Origin: Sporotomaculum syntrophicum
GTDB taxonomy: Bacteria > Bacillota > Desulfotomaculia > Desulfotomaculales > Desulfallaceae
Assembly (NCBI RefSeq): GCF_009932395.1
Contig: NZ_LSRS01000002.1
Location: forward strand, 345,210 to 409,209
Reading direction: 5' to 3'
DNA: 64,000 nt
Positions 1 through 8,282 of this stretch are shown here, piece by piece; the first letter of the stretch is position 1; every line of letters begins with the position of its first letter. The position numbers were made by a program, and so were the translations under genes. The notes beneath the pieces were generated by a model. That model did not search any database, was not told the origin of the DNA, and worked only from the letters and a program-made list of their open reading frames with translations.

Positions 1-260
1 TTGTGGCCCTGGGTGCGCCGGCCCAGGAAAAATGGATTGACCGCCATATTGAGCACCTGGGTTCTATGGTAGCTATCGGGGTTGGCGGTAGTATGGACGT
101 AATCTCCGGCCGGGTGGTACGAGCGCCCCTGTGGATGCGGAAATTAAAAATTGAATGGCTGGGCCGGCTGCTCAAGGAACCGTCGCGCTGGCGGCGCATG
201 CTGGTGCTTCCAAAGTTTGCCTGGCTGGTGCTGAAAACCTACCGATTCAGCCGCAAATAA
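1..260 (+). CDS. WecG/TagA/CpsF family glycosyltransferase, C-terminal fragment
   Basis: This is the 3' end of a gene that starts left of the window; codons run in frame from base 3 and stop with TAA at 258-260. The visible 85 residues carry the family's C-terminal signature: a VAIGVGGSMD strand with glycine turn, the GRVVRAPLWM segment and the IEWLGRLLKEPSRWRR helix. GT26 enzymes of this family transfer ManNAc or a related sugar to a lipid-linked GlcNAc on the inner membrane face, the second step of wall polymer synthesis. That fits the LCP ligase directly downstream and the WecA/TagO-type initiator at 8.3 kb. The family call is firm; the exact sugar donor cannot be told. Confidence 0.85.
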   Translation, partial: VALGAPAQEKWIDRHIEHLGSMVAIGVGGSMDVISGRVVRAPLWMRKLKIEWLGRLLKEPSRWRRMLVLPKFAWLVLKTYRFSRK

Positions 261-368
261 GGATAATTTTAATTGAAGAAAACCCTGGAAAGATATATTA
301 TGTCGGTGTGGGTTATTTCACCCGGTTAACTATTTGGGTGGTGGCAAAAGGGAGGCGTGTCTGCAAGT

Positions 369-1673
369 ATGTCTGAAAGAAAAAGAAGGAAACTAAAAAG
401 CAAACTGCGCCTGGCAGTATTTTTAATAGTGCTGGCCGGTCTGTTTGCCGGTGGCTTTGCGGCTGCGAACAGCTTGCTTTGGCCATTATTAACCGGCAAA
501 TCCCTGGTGGACTTAAGTGACGATGATGCCGGAGACTTGGCCAAAATGCCGGGTATCAATGTGCTGATGATGGGTGTCGATGAACGCAGCGATGATGCAA
601 GCCAGCGTACAGATACCATAATCCTGGCTAACATCAATAACAAGGAAAACAGGTTGGCGCTGCTCTCCATCCCCCGCGATACTAAAGTAGATATTCCGGG
701 CCACGGAGTTAATAAAATCAATGCAGCTAATATTTTCGGAGGCCCCGAGCTGGCTATGCAAGAGGTGTCCGAGCTTACAGGCGTGAATGTGGATTACTAT
801 GTGCTCACTAACTTTAACGGGTTTAAGGATATCGTGGATGCCCTGGGCGGGGTTACGGTGGATGTGGAAAAGAACATGGATTATGCTGAAGGGCTTTATA
901 ACGGTGTCTACGATATTCACTTGACCAAAGGAGTGCAGAGGCTTAATGGTACCCAGGCTTTAATGTATGCCCGTTTCCGCAATGACGAGCTGGGTGATAT
1001 TTCCCGAACCCAGCGCCAGCTTAAATTATTGAAGGCCATCGGCAATGAAGCGATGCAGCCCAGTTCAATCGCCAAGCTGCCCAAGCTGGTGCCCGAAATC
1101 TATAAAAATGTAGATACCAATTTAGGGCTGTCGCAAATGATTGCCCTGGCCAAGGCAGCGAAAAATTTAAATAACGTACAAATAGTCACCCAAACCATGC
1201 CGGGTTGGTTTTTAGATGAACACGGGGCCAGCTACTGGTATGTTGATCCTTCAACGGCCAAGCAGGTAGCCACAGCTTTATTTGAAGAAGGCAAGGTTGT
1301 TGAAGTGGTGCAGGGGGCACTCAAGGACGGCCAAAAGCCCACCCAGGTGGCCCTGGAAAATGTTAGGCCGGTTGAGCAGGCGAAGGAGAATGATTCCGGG
1401 GCTGAATCCGGCAATACAACAAATAACAACTATAAATACGACTATGACACCCAGGATTATGACGAGCCGTATACCGGCGAATATATAAATGAGGACAGCA
1501 AAGAGGATCCACTCACTGAAGGCGATAACGGTGGAGCATATACAAACAATGAGCAGCAGTCGCTGGAGGAACCGGTTACAGACATATTTGCTCCTGCCTT
1601 ACCCGAGTCAACTAACCAGCCGGAACTTGAACCGAGCGAGCATGTAGATGTCATTATTAATACTTATCCATAG
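369..1673 (+). CDS. LytR-CpsA-Psr (LCP) family wall polymer ligase
   Basis: LCP proteins move undecaprenyl-linked polymers onto peptidoglycan outside the cell. A basic N-terminus (SERKRRKLKSK) precedes one membrane helix at about residues 14-36. The LCP domain follows, with the family landmarks: GVDERSDDASQRTDTI, the SIPRDTKVDIPG segment with its catalytic-site Arg and Asp, KINAANIFGG, the DALGGVTVDV strand and YARFRNDELGDISRTQRQ. The last 110 residues are acidic, Tyr- and Asn-rich and probably disordered. A GTG at 357 is only one base from the GGAGG at 351-355, so ATG 369 is preferred although its 13-base spacing is long. The gene follows the WecG-like gene and ends at a terminator. Confidence 0.93.
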   Translation: MSERKRRKLKSKLRLAVFLIVLAGLFAGGFAAANSLLWPLLTGKSLVDLSDDDAGDLAKMPGINVLMMGVDERSDDASQRTDTIILANINNKENRLALLSIPRDTKVDIPGHGVNKINAANIFGGPELAMQEVSELTGVNVDYYVLTNFNGFKDIVDALGGVTVDVEKNMDYAEGLYNGVYDIHLTKGVQRLNGTQALMYARFRNDELGDISRTQRQLKLLKAIGNEAMQPSSIAKLPKLVPEIYKNVDTNLGLSQMIALAKAAKNLNNVQIVTQTMPGWFLDEHGASYWYVDPSTAKQVATALFEEGKVVEVVQGALKDGQKPTQVALENVRPVEQAKENDSGAESGNTTNNNYKYDYDTQDYDEPYTGEYINEDSKEDPLTEGDNGGAYTNNEQQSLEEPVTDIFAPALPESTNQPELEPSEHVDVIINTYP

Positions 1674-1698
1674 GAGATTAACAGTAGAAATTAGAATT

Positions 1699-1744
1699 AC
1701 CACACTCGCCTGTGATTTGTCATGAACGGGTGTGGTTTTATTTT
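1699..1744 (+). terminator. Rho-independent terminator after the LCP gene
   Basis: A 10-bp stem (ACCACACTCG at 1699-1708 with CGGGTGTGGT at 1727-1736, one G-U pair) is followed by a T-rich run. It separates the LCP gene from the SLH gene. The remaining 190 bases before the SLH start are AT-rich and show no gene. Confidence 0.75.
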
Positions 1745-1934
1745 AGCAATAAAGTTAAAGAAAAATTTGTTAAGTTTTCTTTAATTTGCAGGGGAAAAAA
1801 AAGGAGTGTTGAATTATTAATTAATATTGCTATTATGATTCTGTCGTAAGATTAACTGCTTACATAACGGCCAGTTTTAAAAAATAGGCGTTGTTGGAGA
1901 GCGGACACTAATTCTATGAAAGGAGAGAGGTTAA

Positions 1935-3344
1935 TTGTTAAAGAAAAGATTTATGGTGGTACTGGTAGTGGCATTCTGCCTAGCGTTAACGGCAGGTGGC
2001 GGCGCTTGGGCGGCCTCTTTTAGTGATGTGCAGGGACACTGGGCTGAGGATATAATTGATGAATGGTCTTCACTGGGGATGATCAATGGTTACCCGGACG
2101 GCACTTTTAAGCCGAACAGGCAAGTGACCAGGGCAGAGTTTGTGACGTTGATTAACAGGGCATTCTGCATAGAAGAAAGCAACACTGATCCAGGTTTCAC
2201 CGATGTGCGCTCAAGCAATTGGTATTACGAGGACGTGGCTGTCGCCAAAGCTGCAGGCTATATTGAGGGTTATCCTGATAATTTATTTAAGCCCAACAAT
2301 GGTATTTCACGACAAGAAGTAGCCGCTATTTTAGCCAGACTGCTGAACCTTGATGAAACCACCGATGAGTTGGATAAACTCACGGATAAGGACAGTATTG
2401 CCGACTGGGCGCGGGGCTATGTCGGAGCTAATGTAGATAATGGTGTATTTATCGGTATGCCTAACGGCGCCTTCCAACCCGCAAGGGGGATCACTCGTGC
2501 TGAGACACTGGCCGTTCTAGACAGGGCTTTAGATGACAGAGTCCCTGGAGATTGCGACGGTGATGGCAGCAGTGACGGCAGAAGTGAAAGCAGCGATGAA
2601 ATAATAAACGATGATGATAACAGTGGTATTGAGGGAACTGTGATTTATAACGGCGAGCCGGTAGAAAACGCAACAGTCAAGGTTTATAAAGCAAATAGCA
2701 ATAATGTGCTTGAAACAGAATATACCAACGAAGATGGCGAGTTTGAATTTAAGCTAGCCCCTGGTAAGTATGATATTACAGCCAGCTCTAGTAATAGAAA
2801 AACTAGTAAAAACGATATCGAAGTAGAGGAATCAAAATACACCAATGTAGAACTAAAATTAACCAGGACTAGTTCAGGCGGTGGCGGTAGCTACAGCACA
2901 ACACCTAAATTAACAGCCGCAACAATTACAATTAATCCCCAGGGTGATAATAACGATAACATAACGATACCCGTAACCCTCAACAGTGACGGTTTGAAGG
3001 GGACAATTGATTTAAGCGAATATGGTGATTATGATTACGTAATCGGCGGTACGGTAACTTGCAGCGAAGTCGCGGAATTAAAAGTAACCGGTATTAATGG
3101 GGATTATGGTGACATGCTTAACCTGGTGCAGAGCAAACTCCAAATTCAGACACTGGCAGCCGGTAAAGAGGAAAAATTGGATCTGCTTAAATACCTTGAC
3201 GAGCTTGATCCCCAGGATGACGGTATAAGTATGTGGTACCTGCGTACCCTACTGGGCAAACAGGCAACCATTAAAGGTACGCTTGCTGGCAATAGCAGAA
3301 CCGTAGACGTTAACTTAACGGTAATTCTTGATAAAGCTGTCTAA
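1935..3344 (+). CDS. S-layer homology (SLH) domain surface protein
   Basis: A 469-residue exported protein starting at TTG after AGGAGAGAGG. Residues 1-26 form a Sec signal peptide (basic start, hydrophobic core, cleavage near AWA). Three SLH domains follow at about 29-77, 87-136 and 149-197, each with the FSDVQGHWA / INGYPDGTFKP / VTRAEF pattern. A Ser/Asp-rich linker (about 200-225) leads to a carboxypeptidase-regulatory-like beta-sandwich (about 228-300: GTVIYNGEPVENATVKVY, ENGEFEFKLAPGKYDI-like strand) and a Gly-rich hinge before a C-terminal domain I do not recognise. Three SLH domains bind pyruvylated wall polysaccharide, so CsaB at 6467 should be needed for attachment. A terminator follows the gene. 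Confidence 0.9.
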   Translation: MLKKRFMVVLVVAFCLALTAGGGAWAASFSDVQGHWAEDIIDEWSSLGMINGYPDGTFKPNRQVTRAEFVTLINRAFCIEESNTDPGFTDVRSSNWYYEDVAVAKAAGYIEGYPDNLFKPNNGISRQEVAAILARLLNLDETTDELDKLTDKDSIADWARGYVGANVDNGVFIGMPNGAFQPARGITRAETLAVLDRALDDRVPGDCDGDGSSDGRSESSDEIINDDDNSGIEGTVIYNGEPVENATVKVYKANSNNVLETEYTNEDGEFEFKLAPGKYDITASSSNRKTSKNDIEVEESKYTNVELKLTRTSSGGGGSYSTTPKLTAATITINPQGDNNDNITIPVTLNSDGLKGTIDLSEYGDYDYVIGGTVTCSEVAELKVTGINGDYGDMLNLVQSKLQIQTLAAGKEEKLDLLKYLDELDPQDDGISMWYLRTLLGKQATIKGTLAGNSRTVDVNLTVILDKAV

Positions 3345-3371
3345 GCCTAAATAAAAAACGACAAGTTCCAG

Positions 3372-3410
3372 AATGCCCCTTGCCGGTTTTTTTCCCCAGG
3401 GGCATTTTTT
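3372..3410 (+). terminator. Rho-independent terminator after the SLH gene
   Basis: A perfect 9-bp stem (AATGCCCCT at 3372-3380 with AGGGGCATT at 3398-3406) is followed by TTTT. Confidence 0.85.
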
Positions 3411-3425
3411 AATGGAGGGACAACA

Positions 3426-4097
3426 TTGCCACGGGAAAAACACAAAAAGAGAAGAAAGCATCGCAGAAGCATTAAAATACCCAGGTACTGGTGGGCGGTT
3501 GTGCTGGCCGTGGTTTTATGTATAGTGGCGGTGGGCCTGGTTAGTTTTAGCAATACCAACCGGTTTCAGCCTATTTCCTATATTCCTATGGAGCATCTGG
3601 TCGCTCTGAGTACAAGTGAAGACACAGGCGGCGGTTATGTATTCGGGTCCCCCCGGGGATCAACGCCCCCGGCATACGGCCAGGGTGAAATGGTGGCGGA
3701 TTTATACGAGCCTGCCCCGAGCGGTCTGACCAGAGAAGGAAAACTGCTGTTTATTCAGAATAAATATCTTAACCTGTTCAACAGGCTCGAAACCGCTTAC
3801 CGGCAGGAGTTGCAGCGGCTGGCTCAGTCTGCCTGGCAGGACTACCAGGCCAGCCGGAGTGGCAATCTGGATATATCCGTGCCTGCCCTGGCCCGGCAGT
3901 ATATCGGTGCAGCCCGCAGCCTGGAAAAGCAAGCCGATGCGGAATTTGCCGGCCTGCTGGCGATTATGAAATCCGAGCTAATGGCCGATGAACTGCCCAC
4001 GGATTTAGTCCAACAGGCGGAAAATGAATACGAGCGGCAGAAAAGTGAAACGCGCAAAGAAATGCTTAAACAGGTGGCGAGCTTAATAAATGATTGA
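3426..4097 (+). CDS. Membrane-anchored hypothetical protein of the polysaccharide locus
   Basis: I do not recognise the family. TTG at 3426 is well placed, 6 bases after GGAGGG. The 223-residue product has a very basic N-terminus (EKHKKRRKHRRS), one membrane helix at about residues 21-43, a Gly/Pro-rich stretch and a charged helical C-terminal half (about 105-223) rich in Gln, Glu and Arg that is likely to form a coiled coil outside the membrane. The stop overlaps the start of the PHP phosphatase by 8 bases, so the two are probably translated together. By position it could be a regulator or scaffold of polymer assembly; this is inference only. Confidence 0.8.
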   Translation: MPREKHKKRRKHRRSIKIPRYWWAVVLAVVLCIVAVGLVSFSNTNRFQPISYIPMEHLVALSTSEDTGGGYVFGSPRGSTPPAYGQGEMVADLYEPAPSGLTREGKLLFIQNKYLNLFNRLETAYRQELQRLAQSAWQDYQASRSGNLDISVPALARQYIGAARSLEKQADAEFAGLLAIMKSELMADELPTDLVQQAENEYERQKSETRKEMLKQVASLIND

Positions 4098-4878
4098 CCT
4101 GCATATACATATCCTTCCGGGAATCGATGATGGTCCCGCCACCCTGCAGAAAGCCGCAGCCATGGCCCGCCTGGCCCTGGATGCGGGTACCAGTGCGGTT
4201 GTGGCCACTCCCCACGTGGCGCCCGGCCTGTATGACAACGACAAAGCAGGCATACTGGCAGCCGTGCAGGAGTTCCAAAGTCACCTGCAGCAGTGCGAAA
4301 TTGGTTTACATGTGTACCCCGGAGCAGAATACTTGCTGGAGCCTGACCTGGCGGAAGGACTAGCTGCAGGGGAGGTGCTTACCCTGGCGAACAACGGCAG
4401 GTACCTGCTCGTGGAACTCCCGGCCATGGGTATACCGGTATTCGCGGAACAGGCTCTGTTTGAAATCTGCCTTCAAGGGGTAACACCCGTCATAGCCCAT
4501 CCCGAGCGCAACGGCGACTTCCTGCGGGATCCGGGCAAATTGCTGCCCCTGCTGGACCGGGGGGCTCTGTGCCAGGGAACTGCGCGCAGCTTTTCCGGTT
4601 TATTCGGGAAACGGGTGCGCCAGGTAGCTTTAACTTACCTGCGTGAGGGTTGCTACAGCTTTATCAGCAGCGACGCCCACGGTGACGGTGCCCGCGGCCC
4701 CGCCTTGTCTGATTTCCTAATCACTGCAGGGGATTATGACCCGAACGTGGGCGAATTGTTAACTGCTATTAATCCCAGGCTTCTGCTTAGCGGTGCCCCC
4801 TTGCAGGTCTCACCAAAACTTATACAAACCAGCGGGTTAAAAAAGCGCGGTTTTTGGAGCCGGCTGTGGAGTAAATAG
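4090..4878 (+). CDS. CpsB/YwqE-type protein-tyrosine phosphatase (PHP fold)
   Basis: These metal-dependent phosphatases remove phosphate from the C-terminal tyrosines of BY-kinases such as the one at 11306. The 262-residue protein has the full set of PHP metal-site motifs: DLHIHILPGIDDGP at the N-terminus, VATPHV near residue 40, the HPERN motif near 138 and SSDAH near 197. Length matches the family (about 250-260). ATG 4090 overlaps the preceding stop by 8 bases. Its place before a Wzz-like gene is the usual CpsB-CpsC order; here the CpsD partner is displaced 5 kb downstream. Confidence 0.93.
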   Translation: MIDLHIHILPGIDDGPATLQKAAAMARLALDAGTSAVVATPHVAPGLYDNDKAGILAAVQEFQSHLQQCEIGLHVYPGAEYLLEPDLAEGLAAGEVLTLANNGRYLLVELPAMGIPVFAEQALFEICLQGVTPVIAHPERNGDFLRDPGKLLPLLDRGALCQGTARSFSGLFGKRVRQVALTYLREGCYSFISSDAHGDGARGPALSDFLITAGDYDPNVGELLTAINPRLLLSGAPLQVSPKLIQTSGLKKRGFWSRLWSK

Positions 4879-4951
4879 GGAGGACCAGGCAGGAAAAATA
4901 ATATTTACCGTTGAAATATACAGTTAAGCAACTTGGGGGAGTGAACTACCT

Positions 4952-6364
4952 TTGGAAGAAAAACAGGACTATGTTGAATCCGATGTTATAGACTTGCGGC
5001 AAATTTTGGAGGTTTTACGAAAATGGCGCTGGTTAATTATCGCTATAAGCTCTGTGGCGTTAACTATCAGTGTGGTTATGAGCTATTTCGTGATTGATCC
5101 GGTATACGAAGCCAAGTCCATGCTGGTGGTCACTATGCCCGTTACCGACCCCACTAAGTTTGGAACCACAGGTCAAGCCAATACAGATGACCTGGAATCG
5201 GTAATCAGCACCGTATCCCGCATGCCTGTTATGACCATGAATACCTATGTGGGACAGCTGACCAGCGACACCATGTATGAGCGGACAGTCAAAAGATTAG
5301 GTCTGGATAAGCAGGGCTATAGCGGTAAAAACCTGGCCGGCATGGTTAGGGCCGAGGTGGCCAAGGACAGTAACATTATTATGCTCAAGGTACAGCACAC
5401 CGATCCCCGGCTGGCGTCCGATGTGGCTAATGGCTTGGCAGAAGAATACCTGGCCTACCTTTCGGAAGAAAATGAAAGAAAGATGACGCAGTCTACAGAA
5501 TTTTTAAGCGTGCAAAAAGCAGAGACGGAGCAGCAGCTGAATAAATTACTAACCGAGATGAAAAATTTTAATGCCGGTTCCACCAGCGTTGAGTTCATGC
5601 AGAAGCAGTTTGAAATCCTGACCACAGATTTGAACACCTACCAGAACAGCCTGGACGCGGCTCGGGTGCAGGTTGCACAGCTGCAGTCAGCGGTAAACAG
5701 CCTGCGGGACAGGCTGAACTCCACGCCGCAGAAGATTACCACTAAGTATACCCAGCCGGCGGATACTTTTGTACCTGTCGATCCTGCTGCTGAAACTGAA
5801 CCGGTTCAACCACCGGCTACTGTCGTGACTGAGGAACAAATTAACCCGGTTTACCTTTCACTAAGTGAACAGCTCAGTGCCAAGGAAACCGAGCTGGCAG
5901 AAAAAAAGGCCCTGTTTACGGCTAACCAGAATACCGTTACCCGTCTGAAGTCTGAGCTGGCTGCACTGCAGTCGCAGCTGAGCAGCAAGCAAATTGATCA
6001 GCAGAAACTTCAGAATGAAATCAACCGCCTGCAGGAAACACAGAACTTGCTGGCCCAAAAGGTTACCCAAACTCAGATTGCCCGGTCTATTGATATGGGC
6101 AATACCACCATTGATATAGCTTCACCGGCACTGGTACCATCCAGTCCGGTTAAGCCCAATAAACAAATGAACGTGGCGGTGGCTTTGGTGCTTGGCTTGA
6201 TGATCTCGGTAGGTCTGGCCTTTCTACTGGAATTCATGGATAACACCATTAAAAGCCCCGATGATGTGCAAAAACACCTGGGCCTTCCAGTAATGGGCAC
6301 AATTCCATCTAGACAGGCGGAAGGCAAATCAAGTCGCAGGTTCTTCAGGCTGCGCCGTAACTGA
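4952..6364 (+). CDS. Wzz/YveK-type polysaccharide chain-length protein
   Basis: A 470-residue inner-membrane protein with the Wzz layout: cytoplasmic start, membrane helix near residues 29-50, a long extracytoplasmic region and a second helix near 411-432 followed by NTIKSPDDVQKHLGLPVMGTIP. The middle (about 170-390) is a long Gln/Leu/Glu-rich coiled coil broken by a Pro/Thr-rich insert near 255-290. Wzz-type proteins set polymer length and activate the BY-kinase through their C-terminal tail; there is no kinase domain here, which agrees with a separate kinase at 11306. TTG start is 10 bases after GGGGGAG. The gene ends before a hairpin terminator. Confidence 0.9.
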   Translation: MEEKQDYVESDVIDLRQILEVLRKWRWLIIAISSVALTISVVMSYFVIDPVYEAKSMLVVTMPVTDPTKFGTTGQANTDDLESVISTVSRMPVMTMNTYVGQLTSDTMYERTVKRLGLDKQGYSGKNLAGMVRAEVAKDSNIIMLKVQHTDPRLASDVANGLAEEYLAYLSEENERKMTQSTEFLSVQKAETEQQLNKLLTEMKNFNAGSTSVEFMQKQFEILTTDLNTYQNSLDAARVQVAQLQSAVNSLRDRLNSTPQKITTKYTQPADTFVPVDPAAETEPVQPPATVVTEEQINPVYLSLSEQLSAKETELAEKKALFTANQNTVTRLKSELAALQSQLSSKQIDQQKLQNEINRLQETQNLLAQKVTQTQIARSIDMGNTTIDIASPALVPSSPVKPNKQMNVAVALVLGLMISVGLAFLLEFMDNTIKSPDDVQKHLGLPVMGTIPSRQAEGKSSRRFFRLRRN

Positions 6365-6405
6365 CATGTGTTGAATTCAAAGAATAGCTACAAGTATCTT
6401 ATTTC

Positions 6406-6431
6406 AAGCCCGGGGTCTTGCCCGGGTTTAA
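6406..6431 (+). terminator. Probable terminator between the Wzz-like gene and csaB
   Basis: A 9-bp stem (AAGCCCGGG at 6406-6414 with CCCGGGTTT at 6421-6429, one G-U pair) and a six-base loop. The T tract is weak, so read-through into csaB is possible. Confidence 0.55.
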
Positions 6432-6466
6432 TTAACTAAATCCCAATGAACCAGCGAGGTGCAAAA

Positions 6467-7567
6467 ATGGGACACAGAATAGTCATATCCGGTTATTACG
6501 GGTTTGACAACCTGGGGGACGAGGCGGTGCTCTTTAGCATGCTGCAGTCACTGCGCAGGGAGATACCCGGTCTGGAAATTACCGTGTTATCCAACAACCC
6601 GGCTATTACCGCACGGGAATACGGTGTTGAGGCAGTAAATCGCTGGAGCATGCGACAGGTAGCCGACGCCCTGCTGCGCAGTGAGCTGCTGATCTGCGGC
6701 GGGGGCAGCTTACTCCAGGACGTTACCGGAGGCAAAAGTCTGTTTTATTACCTGGGTATCATCTGGCTGGCCCGTATGCTCCGACGCCCGGTGATGTATT
6801 ACGCCCAGGGTATCGGCCCGGTAAATACGCCCACCGGGCGTCGGTTGGTAGGTATAACTACCCAGGGCGTACAGGCCATTACCGTGCGTGATGGCGAATC
6901 CCTAAAGGACCTGCGTGCAATGGGCGTGCAGCGGACCGTTGAGGTTACCGCCGACCCGGTACTGGGGCTGCACCCCGGCGATATTAACCTGGCGGAGGGT
7001 GCGGGGATACTCGCCCGGCACGGTATAATCCCGGGTAGCCCGTTGGTGGGGATAGCTGTGCGTCCTATTCCCGGCCGTTCAACCTGGGAAACCAGGCTGG
7101 TGCAGGTCTGCGATAACCTGGCCAGGGCGGGGATGCAGGTGGTATTTATCCCCATGCAAATCCCTGCAGACCTGATCTTGTCTAAGAGGCTGGGTGCGGC
7201 TATGCTCGATCCCTATGTCATCATCGAAGAAAAATTAAACGTGTCCCAGATGCTTGCCCTGGTGGGCAACTTAGACCTGCTGGTGGGCATGCGCCTGCAT
7301 GCTCTAATTTTCGCTGCGGTCAACGGTGTGCCGCCCCTGGGCATTGTCTATGACCCTAAGGTGGAGCGGTTCCTGAATCGTCTGGGCATCCCACATGCAG
7401 GTCAGCCCGGGGATGTGCGGAGCGACGACCTTACCCGCATGGCCCAGAATTTTTTAGCCAGCCGGAAGGAACTGCGGGAGCAGATTTCCCGCCGGGTTCT
7501 CGACCTGCGGAGCACATCCGAGCAAACCGCCAGGATAGCTCATCAGATATTAAAGGGACGGTCTTAA
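6467..7567 (+). CDS. csaB: Polysaccharide pyruvyl transferase CsaB
   Basis: CsaB adds pyruvate from phosphoenolpyruvate to the secondary cell-wall polymer, making the ketal that SLH domains recognise. The 366-residue protein opens with RIVISGYYGFDNLGDEAVL, typical of the family, and has ELLICGGGSLLQDVTG near residue 80, YYAQGIGPV near 113, the DPVLGL segment and GMRLHALIFAAVNGVPPLGI(VYDPK) near 280, where the conserved Arg and His lie. I start at ATG 6467, 5 bases after GAGGTG; an in-frame ATG at 6446 has no good ribosome site. It pairs functionally with the SLH protein at 1935. Confidence 0.95.
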   Translation: MGHRIVISGYYGFDNLGDEAVLFSMLQSLRREIPGLEITVLSNNPAITAREYGVEAVNRWSMRQVADALLRSELLICGGGSLLQDVTGGKSLFYYLGIIWLARMLRRPVMYYAQGIGPVNTPTGRRLVGITTQGVQAITVRDGESLKDLRAMGVQRTVEVTADPVLGLHPGDINLAEGAGILARHGIIPGSPLVGIAVRPIPGRSTWETRLVQVCDNLARAGMQVVFIPMQIPADLILSKRLGAAMLDPYVIIEEKLNVSQMLALVGNLDLLVGMRLHALIFAAVNGVPPLGIVYDPKVERFLNRLGIPHAGQPGDVRSDDLTRMAQNFLASRKELREQISRRVLDLRSTSEQTARIAHQILKGRS

Positions 7568-7593
7568 ACATCACGAAATTAGCCAATAATATA

Positions 7594-7626
7594 TGGGGTC
7601 AGGCTTTAACTTTATTAAACTAACTG
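7594..7626 (+). repeat. Dispersed 33-nt repeat, copy 1
   Basis: Starts TGGGGTCAGGC and ends AACTAACTG; it lies 27 bases after the csaB stop. It differs from the other copies (14211, 56486, 63212) at a few positions, mainly in the middle. Its second half is a pair of imperfect 10-base direct repeats of the type CTTAAACTTN. Confidence 0.85.
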
Positions 7627-7661
7627 TGCACGCTCTAAATCAAGGAGGATTACCCAAAACT

Positions 7662-8090
7662 ATGGATATTAATGAAATTATGGAGGTATTGCCCCACCGG
7701 TATCCTTTTCTGCTGGTGGACCGCATTGAAGAAGTAGTGCCCGGTGTAAAAGCAGTAGGCATAAAAAACATATCTGCCAATGAACCTTATTTTCAGGGGC
7801 ACTTTCCCGGCTTTCCGGTGATGCCCGGGGTACTGGTAATCGAGGCTATGGCTCAGGTTGGAGCGGTGGCCGTGCTGAGCATGCCGGGGTTTACCGGCAA
7901 ACTGGCACTGTTTGCGGGGATCGACAAAGCCCGCTTTCGGCGCCAGGTGATGCCCGGTGATGTGCTGCGCCTGGAAGTGGAGCTGCTCAAGGTACGTAGC
8001 AGCCTGGGCAAGGGAAAGGCCGTGGCCACCGTGGACGGAGCACCTGTAGCTGAAGCGGAGTTGATGTTTGCCATCGTAGACCGGGAGTAG
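7662..8090 (+). CDS. fabZ: (3R)-hydroxyacyl-ACP dehydratase FabZ
   Basis: FabZ removes water from beta-hydroxyacyl-ACP in the fatty acid elongation cycle in the cytoplasm. The 142-residue product begins [21 protein letters not shown], with the catalytic His in LPHRYPF, and has [20 protein letters not shown] with the catalytic Glu at the head of the hot-dog helix, then [16 protein letters not shown] 7662 follows AAGGAGG by 13 bases and gives the standard length; an upstream in-frame start would translate the 33-nt repeat and is unlikely. A lone fabZ inside a polysaccharide locus is odd; no other fatty acid genes are near. Confidence 0.95.
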   Translation: MDINEIMEVLPHRYPFLLVDRIEEVVPGVKAVGIKNISANEPYFQGHFPGFPVMPGVLVIEAMAQVGAVAVLSMPGFTGKLALFAGIDKARFRRQVMPGDVLRLEVELLKVRSSLGKGKAVATVDGAPVAEAELMFAIVDRE

Positions 8091-8188
8091 CGTTGCATGT
8101 CCCTTTATGTAAGATAAACGCCGTGAAACGAGGAAAAGTGGGACAAACCCGGGCAATTTTCTAGCTAATCAATAAATTAGCCCGAATA

Positions 8189-8218
8189 TTGACTGTTTTT
8201 GTTCTTTATGCATATAAC
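8189..8218 (+). promoter_or_regulatory. Candidate sigma-A promoter for the WecA/TagO gene
   Basis: TTGACT at 8189-8194 and TATAAC at 8213-8218 are separated by 18 bases, about 65 bases before the gene. No terminator was seen between fabZ and this site, so the gene may have two sources of transcript. Confidence 0.5.
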
Positions 8219-8282
8219 ACTAGATGCTAAAATAACCATAGCTACGTGTACGTTGACTTAACTGGATGTTGGAGGGATAAAA

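Noticed and set aside
7593-7661. Longer fabZ start upstream of ATG 7662
   Set aside because: It would translate the 33-nt repeat and adds residues absent from FabZ proteins; AAGGAGG at 7642 serves the inner ATG.
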